This document shows positions 1-7,094 of a DNA stretch of 18,058 nt, in pieces. The stretch covers positions 1 through 18,058 of the forward strand of contig JAZNLR010000136.1 in NCBI GenBank assembly GCA_045579195.1. The letters run 5' to 3'. A model generated the notes under the pieces. It was not told the DNA's origin. It did no database searches and worked only from the letters and a program-made list of their open reading frames with translations. Every line of letters begins with the position of its first letter. Within the stretch, counting starts at the first letter, position 1. The position numbers were made by a program, and so were the translations under genes. This DNA comes from JAZNLR01 sp045579195. GTDB lineage: Bacteria; Bacillota; Clostridia; Christensenellales; CAMQZB01.

Positions 1-566
1 GCCACGATTTCCCGAACGTCACTTTGGTGGGGATTGTGGATGCGGATATGAGTTTATATCATGCGGATTTCAGAAGCGGAGAGCGCACCTTCCAGCTCAT
101 CACGCAGGTGGCGGGAAGGGCTGGCCGTGCAGACCGCGAGGGGAAGGTCGTTTTGCAGACGTACTCCCCGAAAAATCACGTTCTTCGGTTTGCCATGCGG
201 TATGATTACGCAGGCTTTTATGAGTATGAGATCAATTTGCGCCAGGCAACCCTTTATCCGCCGTTTTCACGCATCGTGAAGGTAATGACGGCATCTGAGG
301 ACGACAGCCTTGCAAACGAGGCGATCAAGCGCATTTATTACGACCTCAAAAAGGTCAAAGAAAAGTACCATGACAGCTTTGCGTACTTAAATGCAATGCG
401 CGCGCCGGTCAAGCGCGTTCAAGGGCACTTTCGATATCAGATTATTGCGCGTCTTGCAGGGGACGCCGTTGCGGCGTGTACAGACGCGATATACGAGGCG
501 TGCGAACGATATCAGCACGAACGGCTCGTTTCATATGTTGAGGTCAATCCCAATTCGATGACCTGA
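1..566 (+). CDS. priA: Primosomal protein N' (PriA helicase), C-terminal part; 5' end outside window
   Basis: PriA is the 3'-5' DNA helicase that recognises stalled forks and reloads the replicative helicase. The reading frame is open from base 3, and the gene starts before the window. About 188 C-terminal residues are visible. The first residues (HDFPNVTLVG, then DADMSLY) match the PriA block before helicase motif V, followed by ERTFQLITQVAGRAGR, the motif V/VI region with its arginine finger. The later LYPPFSRIVKV and APVKRVQGHFRYQI stretches fit the PriA C-terminal domain. The TGA stop at 564-566 is followed almost at once by the def ribosome binding site, so the two genes are probably cotranscribed. 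The zinc-binding cysteines and Walker A motif lie upstream and cannot be checked. Identification is secure from the motifs and from the priA-def-fmt order. Confidence 0.95.
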   Translation, partial: HDFPNVTLVGIVDADMSLYHADFRSGERTFQLITQVAGRAGRADREGKVVLQTYSPKNHVLRFAMRYDYAGFYEYEINLRQATLYPPFSRIVKVMTASEDDSLANEAIKRIYYDLKKVKEKYHDSFAYLNAMRAPVKRVQGHFRYQIIARLAGDAVAACTDAIYEACERYQHERLVSYVEVNPNSMT

Positions 567-585
567 CAAAAAGGAGGAAAGGAAT

Positions 586-1035
586 ATGGCAACAAGAGAA
601 GTTGTGAAGGTTGGCGACGAGACATTGAGAAAGATTTCCCGTCCTGTTGAGAAGTTTGATGAAAAGCTTGCAACCTTGCTGGACGATATGTATGAAACCA
701 TGAAAAAGGAGGATGGCGTCGGTCTTGCCGCACCGCAGGTCGGCATTTTGCGACGCATCTTCGTTACGGATGACGGGCACGGAAAAATTGAGTTCATCAA
801 CCCGGTCATCCTCAAGGAGAGCAAAGAACAGGAAGTTGACGTGGAAGGATGCCTTTCCGTTGGAAAGCGTCACGGAACAGTTGCACGCCCTAAAAAACTG
901 AAAATTGAGGCATTTGACCGCAACGGTAATCCGTTTACGCTGAAGGCGGAGGGATATCTTGCGAGAATCATCTGCCACGAGAACGACCATTTGAACGGCG
1001 TTCTCTTTATTGATAAGATCATCGAAGAACGTTGA
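586..1035 (+). CDS. def: Peptide deformylase
   Basis: This metalloenzyme removes the formyl group from the N-terminal methionine of new proteins at the ribosome. The 149-residue product has the three family motifs in order: GVGLAAPQVG (residues 44-53), EGCLS (87-91) and HENDH (131-135). Cys89, His131 and His135 would bind the metal and Glu132 is the catalytic base. The third position of the HExxH box is Asn, where Ile, Val or Leu is more common; this should not affect the metal site. The start is fixed by an AAGGAGG box at 571-577 nine nt upstream of the ATG. It lies 19 nt after priA and 16 nt before fmt, the enzyme that adds the formyl group to initiator tRNA, so the two opposite steps are made together. 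The length is typical for a compact deformylase. Confidence 0.97.
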   Translation: MATREVVKVGDETLRKISRPVEKFDEKLATLLDDMYETMKKEDGVGLAAPQVGILRRIFVTDDGHGKIEFINPVILKESKEQEVDVEGCLSVGKRHGTVARPKKLKIEAFDRNGNPFTLKAEGYLARIICHENDHLNGVLFIDKIIEER

Positions 1036-1051
1036 GCGAAGGAGACGAAAA

Positions 1052-1993
1052 ATGTTGAGAGTTGTCTTTCTCGGAACACCCGATTTTGCCCTTCCTTCCT
1101 TTGAAGCGCTTTTGAAGCACCCTGAGGTTGAGGTCGTTGCGGCGGTGACGCAGCCAGATCGTCCGAAGGGAAGAGGGAAAGCAGTTCAGTTTTCTCCGGT
1201 CAAGGAGCGCGCACTTTTGGCAGGCGTTCCTGTTTTGCAGTACCGAAAAATCCGCTTGGAAGGCGTGGAAGACTTGAAAGCGCTGAATCCTGACCTGATG
1301 GTGACGGCAGCGTTCGGACAGATTCTTTCGCAGGAAATTCTCGACATTCCCAAATACGGAATCTTAAACGTTCACGGATCTCTTTTGCCGAAGTACCGCG
1401 GGGCGGCACCCGTTCAGTGGGCTGTGATCAACGGCGAAAAGGAATCCGGAATTACCATTATGAAGACTGAAATCGGAATCGACACGGGAGATATGCTCTT
1501 GAAAAAAGTCGTTCCGATTGGCGAAGAGGAGACAGCAGGGGAGCTCTTTGACCGCCTTGCCGAGCTTGGTGGAGAAGCAATCACCGAGGCAATCGACCGC
1601 ATTTTGGACAAAAGCGCGGAGTTTACGCCGCAAAATGAGGCAGAGGCGACCCATTGTTCGATGCTCAAGAAGGAAGACGGCCTCGTTGACTTTTCTCTGG
1701 ACGCAGCGTCTTTCCACAATTTTGTGCGCGGAATGAATCCGTGGCCGGGTGCGTTTTTCCGCTTTGGAGAGGAGATCGTGAAGCTACACAGCGTTCGCAT
1801 TTCCGAGCTTGCGACGGATGCACCTTGCGGAACCGTCGTCTGTTCGGATGCAAAAAAAGGATTGTTCGTTGCCGTGAACGGCGGTGTTGTTTCATTTGAA
1901 GTTCTTCAGTTTCCGAACGGAAAGCGCTTAAAAGCAACGGACGTTCTGAACGGAAGAAGCATTCCTGTCGGAACGAAATTTGAGGGGCGTTAA
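1052..1993 (+). CDS. fmt: Methionyl-tRNA formyltransferase
   Basis: The enzyme transfers a formyl group from 10-formyl-tetrahydrofolate to Met-tRNA(fMet) for translation initiation. The 313-residue product starts with LRVVFLGTPDFALPSF, the conserved start of the N-terminal hydrolase fold. The catalytic triad Asn106, His108 and Asp144 lies in NVHGSLLP and GIDTGDM, each two positions earlier than in E. coli Fmt as I recall it. The C-terminal half has the HNFVRGMNPWPGAF signature of the tRNA-binding domain. An ATG at 1010 is in frame, but it would overlap def and place a basic stretch before the conserved N-terminus. The ATG at 1052, 7 nt after an AAGGAG box (1039-1044), is the better start. The TAA stop overlaps the ATG of rsmB by one base. 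Confidence 0.97.
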   Translation: MLRVVFLGTPDFALPSFEALLKHPEVEVVAAVTQPDRPKGRGKAVQFSPVKERALLAGVPVLQYRKIRLEGVEDLKALNPDLMVTAAFGQILSQEILDIPKYGILNVHGSLLPKYRGAAPVQWAVINGEKESGITIMKTEIGIDTGDMLLKKVVPIGEEETAGELFDRLAELGGEAITEAIDRILDKSAEFTPQNEAEATHCSMLKKEDGLVDFSLDAASFHNFVRGMNPWPGAFFRFGEEIVKLHSVRISELATDAPCGTVVCSDAKKGLFVAVNGGVVSFEVLQFPNGKRLKATDVLNGRSIPVGTKFEGR

Positions 1994-3246
1994 TGGCGAA
2001 TTATATCTTAACTGCATTTGACGTTCTCGATCACGTTTTCCGCGACGGAGCTTACAGCACGATTGAGCTCAATCGTAAGCTGAAGGAAACGGAAGAGGAT
2101 AAGGCGAAAATTACGCACATTGTGTACGGCGTTCTGGAAAAGAACTTCGAGCTTGACCGCGTGATCGACGTGCTCTGCAAAAAGCGTCCGAAAGGCGCGG
2201 CGCTCACCCTTTTGAAGGTGGGAATGTATGCTGTGCGCTATATGGACGTTCCAAACTATGCCGTGGTCAACCTCACTGTGGAAGCCGCAAAACAGCGCGG
2301 AAAACAGGGGGTTTCGGGGTTTATCAATGCCGTTTTGAAACGTTCTGCTGACGTCGTTCTTCCGCCCGAAAAAGACGAGGTTTCCCGCCTTTCCCGCGAA
2401 TTTGGCGTTCCGCTTTGGATCGTTAAGCGGCTTTATGAGCGCTTTGCAGAAAAGACGGAAGGGATCTTTTCCTTCGTTCCAAAGACGCACGTTCGCTTTA
2501 ATCTGAGAGAAGATATCAAGGACGTTGACGCGTTCTGTAAAACGCGCGGTCTTTCCGTTTCTCCTTCCGTTTTGCCATTCTGCCGTTATGCGGAAGGGAG
2601 CGTGGAAAACTGCCGTGAATATACCTGTCAATCCCTTTCTTCCGTTCTTGCCGTCCTCGCGATGGGGATCGCGGACGGAAGTTCGGTTTTGGACGTCTGC
2701 TCTGCCCCCGGAGGAAAGGCAGTCTTTGCTTCCGAGCTCAACCAAAAGGGCAGCGTTGAAGCGTGGGATCTTCACGTTCATCGCGTTCGCCTCGTAAATT
2801 TTTACGCCGGGCGCATGGGGGCTGAAAACCTCACTGCATCCGTTTGTGATGCGACGGTCTTCCAACCGGAAAAAGAGGGCAAGTTTGACTTCGTTCTCTG
2901 CGATGCGCCGTGCAGCGGACTTGGCGTTCTGGGTTCACGCCCCGACGTCCGTTTAAATCGCAAGGAGGAGGACATTGCCAAGCTTGCTTCGTTGCAGAAA
3001 CAGATCTTGGAAAATGCCGCGCGGTACGTTCGCAAGGGTGGTGTTTTGCTCTATTCCACGTGCACGCTTCTCAAGGAGGAGAATGAGGACGTTGTGGAAG
3101 GATTCTTAAAGGAACACCCCGAGTTTGTTTCGGAGCGCATTCAGCTTCCGATCGAACCTTTCTTGATCGACGATCGCTCTGTGACGTTGCTCCCGACGGT
3201 GAACGGAACGGAGGGCTTCTTTATGGCGAGGATGCGTAAGATATGA
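1993..3246 (+). CDS. rsmB: 16S rRNA (cytosine-967 C5)-methyltransferase RsmB
   Basis: RsmB (Sun/Fmu) methylates C967 of 16S rRNA using S-adenosylmethionine. The 417-residue product has the two-part family build: an all-helical NusB-like N-terminal domain (about residues 1-140) and a Rossmann-type methyltransferase domain. The latter has the SAM-binding motif SAPGGKA near residue 237, motif IV DAPCSGLG with Cys307, and motif VI YSTCTL with Cys357, the expected nucleophile. The 50-residue spacing of these cysteines equals that in E. coli RsmB as I recall it. The start ATG overlaps the fmt stop by one base (TAATG) and the stop overlaps the rlmN start by four (ATGA), which suggests translational coupling. 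The length is close to the usual 430-450 residues. Confidence 0.96.
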   Translation: MANYILTAFDVLDHVFRDGAYSTIELNRKLKETEEDKAKITHIVYGVLEKNFELDRVIDVLCKKRPKGAALTLLKVGMYAVRYMDVPNYAVVNLTVEAAKQRGKQGVSGFINAVLKRSADVVLPPEKDEVSRLSREFGVPLWIVKRLYERFAEKTEGIFSFVPKTHVRFNLREDIKDVDAFCKTRGLSVSPSVLPFCRYAEGSVENCREYTCQSLSSVLAVLAMGIADGSSVLDVCSAPGGKAVFASELNQKGSVEAWDLHVHRVRLVNFYAGRMGAENLTASVCDATVFQPEKEGKFDFVLCDAPCSGLGVLGSRPDVRLNRKEEDIAKLASLQKQILENAARYVRKGGVLLYSTCTLLKEENEDVVEGFLKEHPEFVSERIQLPIEPFLIDDRSVTLLPTVNGTEGFFMARMRKI

Positions 3247-4301
3247 ACGTTTTGATGGATTACACAATCGAAGAACTCTCCAAGCTCTTTGCTGAGCGGA
3301 ACATGCCGTCTTTCCGCGCAAAACAGGTGTTTGAGTGGTTTGCGCGCGGTTTTGACTTTTCGGAGATGAGCAACCTCGATAAGAAAACGCGCGAGGCGTT
3401 GGAAGGAGAGTTTATCGGTTTTCCGCTTTCCTGTGAGCGTGAGTTCGTTTCAAAAGACGGAACGAAGAAGTATCTTCTCCGCTTGCATGACGGAAATCTC
3501 GTTGAGTGCGTTTTGATGCACTATAAGTACGGCAACACCATCTGCATCAGCACGCAGGTTGGATGCCGCATGGGGTGTGCGTTTTGTGCTTCCGGAATGG
3601 ACGGGCTCAAGCGCAACTTAACTGCAGGTGAAATGCTTGCCGCAGTTGCATTCGTCAACCGAGCAAATGGGGGAAACCTCAAAACGCGCGCTGTGACGAA
3701 CATCGTTCTGATGGGGAGCGGCGAGCCGTTCGATAATTACGACAACGTGATGCGTTTTCTTTCGCTTGTTTCGGATGAGCGCGGATTGAACGTGAGTAAG
3801 CGAAATATTTCTCTCTCCACGTGCGGCCTTGTTCCCGAGATGCGTCGCTTTGCAGAAGAGGAAAACGGTGTGACGCTCACCGTTTCGCTTCACAATCCCT
3901 TTGATGAGGGAAGACGAAGAATTATGCCGGTTGCCCGGAAGTACTCCGTGGCCGAGGTGATGGATGCCGCGCGGTACTATTTCCGCAAAACGGGAAGACG
4001 CGTCTGCTTTGAATATACGCTCATTCGTGGGGAAAACACAAGCGAAGCGCATGCGCGCGAACTCAAAAAACTCACGCAGGGCTTTTCTGCGCACGTGAAC
4101 TGCATTTTGCTCAATCCCGTCAAGGGAAAGAGCCTCTCTGCCATTTCGCGCGCGGATGCAGAGGCGTTCGTTGCGCACTTGAATGAAATCGGCGTGTCTG
4201 CGACGTTGCGTCGGCAAATGGGTGTGGATATTGAGGGAGCCTGCGGCCAGTTGAAGCGCCGTTATGACAGCGAATTGGGAGAAAAGGATCAAGAGAATTA
4301 A
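3243..4301 (+). CDS. rlmN: Dual-specificity 23S rRNA/tRNA adenine-C2 methyltransferase RlmN (radical SAM)
   Basis: RlmN methylates C2 of A2503 in 23S rRNA and of A37 in some tRNAs by a radical SAM, ping-pong mechanism. The 352-residue product has the iron-sulfur motif GCRMGCAFC, with Cys108, Cys112 and Cys115 arranged as CxxxCxxC. A glycine-rich SAM contact (GSGEPFDNYDNV) follows, and then the C-terminal MGVDIEGACGQL, in which Cys334 is the expected transiently methylated cysteine. The Q-V-G before the first cysteine and the MG-DI-ACGQL tail favour RlmN over the resistance enzyme Cfr, and the gene's place in the cluster agrees. The ATG at 3243 overlaps the rsmB stop; Met5 (3255) is an alternative start. 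The gene ends two bases before rsgA, where most Firmicutes have a PP2C phosphatase and a PASTA kinase gene. Confidence 0.96.
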   Translation: MNVLMDYTIEELSKLFAERNMPSFRAKQVFEWFARGFDFSEMSNLDKKTREALEGEFIGFPLSCEREFVSKDGTKKYLLRLHDGNLVECVLMHYKYGNTICISTQVGCRMGCAFCASGMDGLKRNLTAGEMLAAVAFVNRANGGNLKTRAVTNIVLMGSGEPFDNYDNVMRFLSLVSDERGLNVSKRNISLSTCGLVPEMRRFAEEENGVTLTVSLHNPFDEGRRRIMPVARKYSVAEVMDAARYYFRKTGRRVCFEYTLIRGENTSEAHARELKKLTQGFSAHVNCILLNPVKGKSLSAISRADAEAFVAHLNEIGVSATLRRQMGVDIEGACGQLKRRYDSELGEKDQEN

Positions 4302-4303
4302 GG

Positions 4304-5194
4304 ATGAAAGAAACGCGGGGAAGACTGATAAAAGGTGTGGGCGGAACGTACTTCGTTGCGCCGCTTGACGATGCCTTTTCCGCACCTGTTCCGTGTGCTG
4401 TGCGCGGAAAACTAAAAGGGGATGAATCCCTCATCGTGGGGGATTACGTCACGTTTTCGGTGCAAGATGACGGCAGAGGGATGATTGAGAAAATTGAGAC
4501 GCGCAAGAACAGGTTGCCGCGTCCGCCGATTGCCAACGTCGACCGCATTATGGTCCTCCTGTCGCACGAGCCCAAGCCCGACTTCCTTTTGGTGGATAAG
4601 ATCATTGCAAACTGCATTCTCTCTGACATTGAGGTCATTCTTTGCGTGACAAAATCCGATCTTAACGTGACTGAGATTTATGATAGAGCACGCGAGGATT
4701 ACGGAACGCTCGTCGAAAAGATCTTGCACATTTCCGTTAAGGAAAACGAGCTCTTTGACCTTGAAGCCGTTCTGGCAAACGGGCTCACTTGCCTCGTTGG
4801 ACAGTCTGCCGTGGGGAAGACCTCTCTTCTTCGCGCGCTCTGCAAGGATGCCGAGTTTTCGGCGGTCGGGCAGATTTCCGTTCGCTCGGGGCGTGGAAAA
4901 CACACGACAAGACACAGCCAGATCTATAGGATAGATGGCGGCGGATATGTTGCAGATACGCCGGGCTTCAGCTTCTTAAATTTGGACGTTGAGCCCGAGA
5001 TGTTGCCAGATTGCTTCCCGGATTACTTTGCTGCTTCAAAATCCTGTCGCTTCCGTGGCTGTACGCATATGGAAGAGCCGTCATGTGCGGTACGCGAAGG
5101 TGTGAAAAAGGGAGAATTCTCGGCCGCACGGTACGAAAGATACCGCAAGCTGTTTGCTGAACTTACGGCGATTCACAAGCGCCGTTATAAATAA
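4304..5194 (+). CDS. rsgA: Small ribosomal subunit biogenesis GTPase RsgA
   Basis: RsgA (YjeQ/YloQ) is a circularly permuted GTPase that helps the last steps of 30S subunit maturation. The 296-residue product shows an N-terminal OB fold (to about residue 70). The GTPase motifs then appear in permuted order: G4 TKSD (116-119), G1 GQSAVGKTSL (166-175), G2 TTRH (201-204) and G3 DTPG (218-221). The C-terminal zinc knuckle follows, with Cys248, Cys253, His255 and Cys261. The G1 loop has Ala and Thr where Gly and Ser are usual, a conservative change. The ATG is only two bases after the rlmN stop, and no well-spaced Shine-Dalgarno box is seen (AAGG abuts the start), so translation probably depends on reinitiation after rlmN. 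Confidence 0.96.
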   Translation: MKETRGRLIKGVGGTYFVAPLDDAFSAPVPCAVRGKLKGDESLIVGDYVTFSVQDDGRGMIEKIETRKNRLPRPPIANVDRIMVLLSHEPKPDFLLVDKIIANCILSDIEVILCVTKSDLNVTEIYDRAREDYGTLVEKILHISVKENELFDLEAVLANGLTCLVGQSAVGKTSLLRALCKDAEFSAVGQISVRSGRGKHTTRHSQIYRIDGGGYVADTPGFSFLNLDVEPEMLPDCFPDYFAASKSCRFRGCTHMEEPSCAVREGVKKGEFSAARYERYRKLFAELTAIHKRRYK

Positions 5195-5214
5195 CTTCAA
5201 TTTTGGAGGTTCTA

Positions 5215-5871
5215 ATGAAATTCAAAATTGCTCCGTCCATTTTGACGGCAGATTTTTCGGAGATGGGAAAGGTGATCGAAAACGTCACCGCTCTGGGCGC
5301 GGATTATGTCCATTGCGACGTCATGGACGGCGTCTTTGTTCCCAACATGACCTTTGGCCCAAAGATGGTGGAAGGATTTGCAAAACATACGCACCTGCCT
5401 TTGGATGTGCATATGATGGTGATCAATCCCGCGCCGTACTTCGAGGCGTTCGCGCGTGCGGGAGCGTCGATCATCACGTTTCACATTGAGTCTGAAACGC
5501 CTGCAAAAGAAGGCCTTGACGCCATCCATAAGCTCGGAATCAAGGCGGGATTGGTCGTCAGCCCTGACACGCCCATTGAAGCGCTTGAACCCTTCCTTGC
5601 AGACTGCGACATGGTTCTCGTGATGAGCGTGTATCCCGGATTCGGAGGCCAAAAGCTCATCCCAGCAACTTTGGAAAAGGTTCGCTGGCTTGTGGAGAAA
5701 AAGAAGCAGAACGGATATTCTTTCGAAATTGAGATTGACGGTGGTGTGAACGCGGGAACGATCGAAAGCGTTCTTGATGCCGGAGCGGAAGTTCTTGTCA
5801 TCGGAAGCGCAATTTTGGATGCGGAAGATCCGAAAAAGGCGATGGAAACCTTCCGAGGTTTTACAAAATGA
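5215..5871 (+). CDS. rpe: Ribulose-phosphate 3-epimerase
   Basis: Rpe interconverts D-ribulose 5-phosphate and D-xylulose 5-phosphate in the pentose phosphate pathway, in the cytosol. The 218-residue TIM barrel keeps all expected active-site elements: APSIL at the N-terminus, HCDVMDG with His33 and Asp35, DVHMMV with His66, the phosphate loop region YPGFGGQ, and EIDGGVN with Asp175. A TTG at 5203 is in frame but lies before the GGAGG box (5205-5209). The ATG at 5215, five bases after that box, is therefore the start and gives the family's usual N-terminus. The stop overlaps the thiN start by four bases (ATGA). Its place between rsgA and thiN is the normal Firmicutes arrangement. Confidence 0.97.
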   Translation: MKFKIAPSILTADFSEMGKVIENVTALGADYVHCDVMDGVFVPNMTFGPKMVEGFAKHTHLPLDVHMMVINPAPYFEAFARAGASIITFHIESETPAKEGLDAIHKLGIKAGLVVSPDTPIEALEPFLADCDMVLVMSVYPGFGGQKLIPATLEKVRWLVEKKKQNGYSFEIEIDGGVNAGTIESVLDAGAEVLVIGSAILDAEDPKKAMETFRGFTK

Positions 5872-6488
5872 AACGTGGTGTGATCTTGCTCAATGGCGAT
5901 TCGCCCTCAATGATTCCTTCGTTTTACAAAGATGATTTCATCGTCTGTGCTGACGGTGCGTTTTCATGGGCAAAGGAAAAGGGAATTTGTCCGAACGTTC
6001 TTTTGGGAGATTTTGACAGTTTGAAAAGCGCGGACGGATTTGACGGTGAAATCTTGCGTTTTCCTGCCGAAAAGGATGAAACCGACGCTCAGCTTGCACT
6101 AGATTTTTTGATTGAAAAAGGGGTGAAAGAAATCCTTGTTTTGGGCGCTTCCGGAAAGAGAGAAGACCATTTTTTTGGGAATTTGCAGCTTCTCTTGCGC
6201 GCAAAAAAGAAGGGCGTTTTCGTCACCCTGCTTTCAGATTTCACGCTGATCACGTTGCACGATGCTCCTTTTTCAAAAAACGTTCGTGTCGGAACGACTC
6301 TTTCGCTGTTGCCTTTTTTCTCCGACGTGCATATAATTAGAACGCAAGGTTTGAAGTATGAAGTGCAGAACCGCACGCTCGTTGCAGATGAAACGCTTGG
6401 GATTTCCAACGTCGCAACGAAGGAGAATGTTGAAGTTGAAATCGGAAGCGGAATGCTTTTATGCTTTGAGGTCCTTTGCGCTGATTGA
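5868..6488 (+). CDS. thiN: Thiamine pyrophosphokinase
   Basis: ThiN (YloS type) transfers pyrophosphate from ATP to thiamine to make thiamine diphosphate, often from salvaged thiamine. The 206-residue product has the catalytic-domain signatures CADGA (27-31), LLGDFDS (45-51), KDETDAQLA (69-77) and GASGKREDH (93-101). The family form of the last motif is usually closer to GATGGRLDH, so this copy is a little diverged there, but the Gly, Arg, Asp and His positions are kept. The C-terminal part is the smaller thiamine-binding beta domain. It overlaps rpe by four bases and is followed 17 nt later by spoVM. A promoter-like sequence lies inside its 3' half (6309-6337). Confidence 0.93.
   Translation: MKRGVILLNGDSPSMIPSFYKDDFIVCADGAFSWAKEKGICPNVLLGDFDSLKSADGFDGEILRFPAEKDETDAQLALDFLIEKGVKEILVLGASGKREDHFFGNLQLLLRAKKKGVFVTLLSDFTLITLHDAPFSKNVRVGTTLSLLPFFSDVHIIRTQGLKYEVQNRTLVADETLGISNVATKENVEVEIGSGMLLCFEVLCAD
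6309..6337 (+). promoter_or_regulatory. Possible internal vegetative promoter inside thiN, upstream of spoVM
   Basis: TTGCCT at 6309-6314 and a perfect TATAAT at 6332-6337 are separated by 17 nt. A start near 6344 would give a leader of about 160 nt before spoVM. The same TTGCCT-17 nt arrangement occurs before the tRNA at the end of the window. It lies inside the thiN coding region and may be a chance match; a sigma-E-like reading is weaker because no matching -35 is seen. Confidence 0.3.
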
Positions 6489-6505
6489 GCACGGGAGGTG
6501 AGAGG

Positions 6506-6580
6506 ATGAAAATCATCTGCATCAAAGCGCCCTTTCTTTTGAGGGGAATCTTGCGGCTTTTCTTTCAAAAGCGGCATTGA
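6506..6580 (+). CDS. spoVM: Stage V sporulation protein M (24 residues)
   Basis: SpoVM is a tiny amphipathic peptide that binds the convex outer forespore membrane and anchors the SpoIVA coat base during sporulation. This 24-codon gene begins MKIICIKAP and continues FLLRGILRLFF before a basic QKRH tail. Aligned without gaps to the B. subtilis peptide as I know it, it shares Met1, Lys2, Ile6, Lys7, Pro9, Leu12, Gly14, Ile15 and Arg17. Pro9 is known to matter for curvature sensing. A strong GGAGGTG box at 6494-6500 sits five bases before the ATG. Its place, between thiN and a reversed rpmB, is exactly that of spoVM in Bacillus. The stop codon abuts a terminator hairpin. The gene is the main hint that the host forms, or recently formed, endospores. 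Confidence 0.88.
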   Translation: MKIICIKAPFLLRGILRLFFQKRH

Positions 6581-6610
6581 AAACGGCACGCCAAATGCGG
6601 CGTGCCGTTT
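6581..6610 (+). terminator. Terminator hairpin of the priA-spoVM cluster
   Basis: A perfect 12-bp inverted repeat (AAACGGCACGCC, loop AAATGC, GGCGTGCCGTTT) begins right after the spoVM stop codon. The following sequence is only moderately T-rich (TTTCGTTT), so termination may be incomplete, but the stem is GC-rich and strong. Confidence 0.75.
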
Positions 6611-6617
6611 CGTTTGC

Positions 6618-6648
6618 AAAAAAATAAGCCGAAGCAAAACTTCGGCTT
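6618..6648 (-). terminator. Intrinsic terminator of rpmB
   Basis: Read on the minus strand, a 9-bp stem (AAGCCGAAG / CTTCGGCTT, 5-nt loop) is followed by A and then eight T residues, a classic rho-independent terminator. It lies 28 nt after the rpmB stop codon and faces the spoVM-side hairpin. Confidence 0.88.
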
Positions 6649-6675
6649 GCGATAGACAATAAAAAACTTGTCCGA

Positions 6676-6867
6676 TCAGTTGGCTCTTTCAACCTTATTG
6701 CTCTTCAAGCAATGCGTGCAGACATACTCCGTCGTAACAGCTCCGTTCTTCACAATTTTAACCTTCTGAACGTTTGCGCCCCAAGATCTTCTGGACTTAC
6801 GGTTGGAGTGGCTCACCTTGTTTCCGGACATCTGACCTTTATTGCATACACAGCAAACTCTCGACAT
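6676..6867 (-). CDS. rpmB: 50S ribosomal protein L28, zinc-binding form
   Basis: L28 is a small protein of the large ribosomal subunit. The 63-residue basic product starts MSRVCCVCNKG and contains SHSNRKSRRSW and GANVQKVKI, typical of bacterial L28. It has two CxxC pairs (Cys5-Cys8 and Cys50-Cys53), so it should be the zinc-ribbon (C+) type; some bacteria switch to a cysteine-free copy when zinc is scarce. The ATG at 6867-6865 lies seven bases after an AGGAGGTG box (6875-6882 on the plus strand). The gene is single and reversed between spoVM and asp23, as in Bacillus subtilis, with its own promoter and terminator. Confidence 0.97.
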   Translation of the reverse strand: MSRVCCVCNKGQMSGNKVSHSNRKSRRSWGANVQKVKIVKNGAVTTEYVCTHCLKSNKVERAN

Positions 6868-6910
6868 ATCTCAACACCTCCTAAGCGGACGATTTCATTC
6901 AACGCCTAAT

Positions 6911-6939
6911 ATCATAGCATCTTAGCAAAAAAAAAGCAA
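6911..6939 (-). promoter_or_regulatory. Promoter of rpmB
   Basis: On the minus strand TTGCTT (6939-6934) and TATGAT (6916-6911) are separated by 17 nt. The -10 box matches the vegetative consensus at five of six positions, the -35 at three. A run of T residues fills most of the spacer. The predicted start near 6904 gives a leader of about 36 nt before the rpmB ATG. Confidence 0.6.
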
Positions 6940-7031
6940 GAAAAAAAGAAGCCTTTCCGTAAAAAAACGTATAAAATCGCGGAAATATTTTTAACGGCTG
7001 TGAAAAAAATGTGAGAAGGGCATCAAAAATC

Positions 7032-7060
7032 TTGCAAATTGTCTTAAAATATAGTAAAAT
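7032..7060 (+). promoter_or_regulatory. Promoter of the asp23-fakA pair
   Basis: TTGCAA (7032-7037) and TAAAAT (7055-7060) are separated by 17 nt in an AT-rich stretch. The start would lie near 7067, about 28 nt before the asp23 ATG and its GGAGG box (7084-7088). The stretch between this promoter and that of rpmB is full of A runs and has a 6-bp inverted repeat (TTTCCG at 6954-6959, CGGAAA at 6980-6985), but no clear operator. Confidence 0.65.
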
Positions 7061-7094
7061 CATTATAACTGAAGAAAATTTACGGAGGGATTCA

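Noticed and set aside
1010..1051. Upstream in-frame start for fmt (also upstream TTG or ATG starts for rpe at 5203, asp23 at 7011, hisD at 13331 and hisA at 15779)
   Set aside because: In each case the extension precedes or covers the ribosome binding site or promoter, or overlaps the previous gene, and adds residues before the conserved family N-terminus.
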